From contig JAEXGT010000061.1 of the NCBI GenBank assembly GCA_023450615.1, positions 1 through 25,080 on the forward strand: a stretch of DNA of 25,080 nucleotides, written 5' to 3'. This DNA comes from Pseudomonadota bacterium (GTDB lineage: Bacteria > Pseudomonadota > Alphaproteobacteria > Rhizobiales > Beijerinckiaceae). Position 1 is the first letter of the stretch. The number at the start of each line of letters is the position of its first letter. The notes beneath the pieces were generated by a model, which saw only the letters and a list, made by a program, of their open reading frames with translations, made no database searches and had not been told where the DNA came from. The position numbers and the translations under genes were made by a program. Shown here piece after piece: positions 23,756 through 25,080 of this stretch.

Positions 23756-25080
23756 CTAGGCTGATGCTTCCTCGATCTCGCTGCTCACGCTGAGCCATTC
23801 CTCTTCGAGGGCTGCAAGCGTCTCGGCGGCATCGGCGCGCATCTTCGAAAGCTCCGTCGCTTTGGCGGCATCCTTCAGGAAGGCGGTGCCATCGGCCAGC
23901 GCCGTATCCACCTTGCCGATCACCTCGGTGAGTTTCGCCATGCGCGCTTCGATGGCTTCCAGCTTCTTGCGCAAGGGAGCAAGCGCCACGCGCTTCTCGG
24001 CGGCGGCGCGGCGTTCGTCGACTTTCGAAGTGCTGGGAGCCTGCGGTTTCTCGCTTTGCTTCTGCGGGTCGAGATCGCCCGACAGGATGAGCTGGCGGTA
24101 ATCGTCCATGTCGCCGTCGAAGGACTTCACGGTGCCGTTCCCGACAAGCCAGAGCCGGTCGGCGCAGGCCTCGATGAGAAAGCGGTCGTGGCTCACCAGG
24201 ACCACCGCGCCGTCGTAATCGTTGATCGCTTCCATGAGCGCGGTGCGGCTGTCGATGTCGAGATGGTTCGTCGGCTCGTCGAGGATGAGCAGGTGAGGGC
24301 CGTTGAAGGCGGCCAGACCCATGAGCAGGCGCGCCTTCTCGCCGCCGGACAGCGACGAGACCGGCGTGTCGGCCTTCGCGCCGGGAAAACCGATCTGCGC
24401 CGTGCGGGCGCGGATCTTGGCGATGGGCGTGTCGGGCATGCGCTCGGCCACATGGTCGTAGGCGCTCGCCTTCGGGTTCAACTCGTCGAGCTGGTGCTGC
24501 GCGAAATAGGCCACATCCATGCGGGTGGGCGTGCGCATTTCGCCCTTCATGGGCGCGAGCCGCCCGCCAATGAGCTTACAGAAGGTGGACTTGCCGTTGC
24601 CGTTGGAGCCGAGAAGCGCGATGCGGTCATCCGGTGCAATCGTGAGATTCAAGCGGTCGAGCACGATGCGCTCGCCATAGCCGACCGCACCGCCTTCAAC
24701 CGTGACCAATGGCGGCGCTGCGGGACGCTCGGGGCCGGGCAGGTTGAAGGGCATCACATCGTCCTCGACGATGGTTGCGACGGCCTCCATCTTGGCGAGG
24801 CGCTTGACGCGCGATTGCGCCTGGCGGGCCTTCGATGCCTTCGCCTTGAAGCGGTCCACGAAGGCCTGGAGATGCTTGCGCTCGGCCTCCTGCTTTGCTG
24901 CCATCTTCGCGGTGAGCTCACGCTTTTCCGCATATTGCTTGGCAAACGACGTATAGCCGCCGCGATAGATCGAGAGCTTGCTGCGATCCAGATGCAGGAT
25001 ATGGTTGACGCAGGTATCGAGCAGTTCGCGGTCGTGGCTGATGACCAGAACCGTGTGCGGATAGCGGCCCAGGTAATCGT
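23756..25080 (-). CDS. ABC-F family ATPase (5' end outside window)
   Basis: The C-terminal 440 residues of a duplicated-ATPase ABC-F protein; the frame is open through the window edge, so the start and most of the first ATPase domain are missing. The visible part begins at the end of domain 1 (VISHDRELLDTC), followed by the charged interdomain linker. Domain 2 has Walker A GSNGNGKST (about 24610-24584), signature LSGGEKAR (from 24352), Walker B LLILDEPTNHLD (from 24292) and the switch LVSHDRFL. A charged coiled-coil extension forms the C-terminus. There are no membrane segments, so it is not a transporter; ABC-F proteins act on ribosomes or in stress tolerance. It looks closest to the Uup/YheS type. 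Confidence 0.92.
   Translation of the reverse strand, partial: DYLGRYPHTVLVISHDRELLDTCVNHILHLDRSKLSIYRGGYTSFAKQYAEKRELTAKMAAKQEAERKHLQAFVDRFKAKASKARQAQSRVKRLAKMEAVATIVEDDVMPFNLPGPERPAAPPLVTVEGGAVGYGERIVLDRLNLTIAPDDRIALLGSNGNGKSTFCKLIGGRLAPMKGEMRTPTRMDVAYFAQHQLDELNPKASAYDHVAERMPDTPIAKIRARTAQIGFPGAKADTPVSSLSGGEKARLLMGLAAFNGPHLLILDEPTNHLDIDSRTALMEAINDYDGAVVLVSHDRFLIEACADRLWLVGNGTVKSFDGDMDDYRQLILSGDLDPQKQSEKPQAPSTSKVDERRAAAEKRVALAPLRKKLEAIEARMAKLTEVIGKVDTALADGTAFLKDAAKATELSKMRADAAETLAALEEEWLSVSSEIEEASA

Overview
This 25 kb window is a GC-rich, gene-dense stretch of core chromosome from an alphaproteobacterium, most likely order Hyphomicrobiales (Rhizobiales) and plausibly near Methylobacteriaceae/Microvirga. 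That placement is inferred from protein sequences and gene order, not from a marker gene. I recognise 23 protein-coding genes, two of them cut by the window ends (pyrE at the left, an ABC-F ATPase at the right). I see no rRNA, tRNA, CRISPR array, insertion sequence, phage gene or attachment site, and no gap between genes longer than about 300 bases.

Layout. (1) 1-4098, minus strand: rpoZ, then a terminator, then rsh (ppGpp synthetase/hydrolase), a class I glutamine-amidotransferase-like peptidase C26, and pyrE. (2) 4394-11066, plus strand: the fatty-acid and envelope run fabD-fabG-acpP-fabF-mltG-yicC-gmk, with strong terminator hairpins after acpP and after mltG. (3) 11077-18967, minus strand, read from the right: lptF-lptG-lptD-pdxA-rsmA-ddl, with overlapping or nearly touching junctions from lptF to rsmA. 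It covers LPS export, vitamin B6 synthesis, 16S rRNA methylation and D-Ala-D-Ala synthesis. The surA gene often found between lptD and pdxA is absent here. (4) 19158-21235, plus strand: pepA and holC, separated by a palindromic intergenic repeat. (5) 21380-23299, plus strand: a secreted S10 serine carboxypeptidase and a small lipoprotein, probably co-transcribed. (6) 23360-25080, minus strand: a small single-pass membrane protein and the C-terminal part of an ABC-F ATPase.

Most genes serve growth and envelope biogenesis: fatty acids for lipid A and phospholipids (fab genes), the LPS export bridge (lptDFG), peptidoglycan (mltG, ddl), and nucleotide supply linked to the stringent response (gmk, rsh, rpoZ, pyrE). 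I found no convincing new multi-gene system. The items most worth a second look are non-coding: terminator hairpins inside operons, several short palindromes upstream of acpP, fabD and the small membrane-protein gene, a heptamer tandem repeat before pyrE, and a palindromic repeat that ends at the holC ribosome-binding site.
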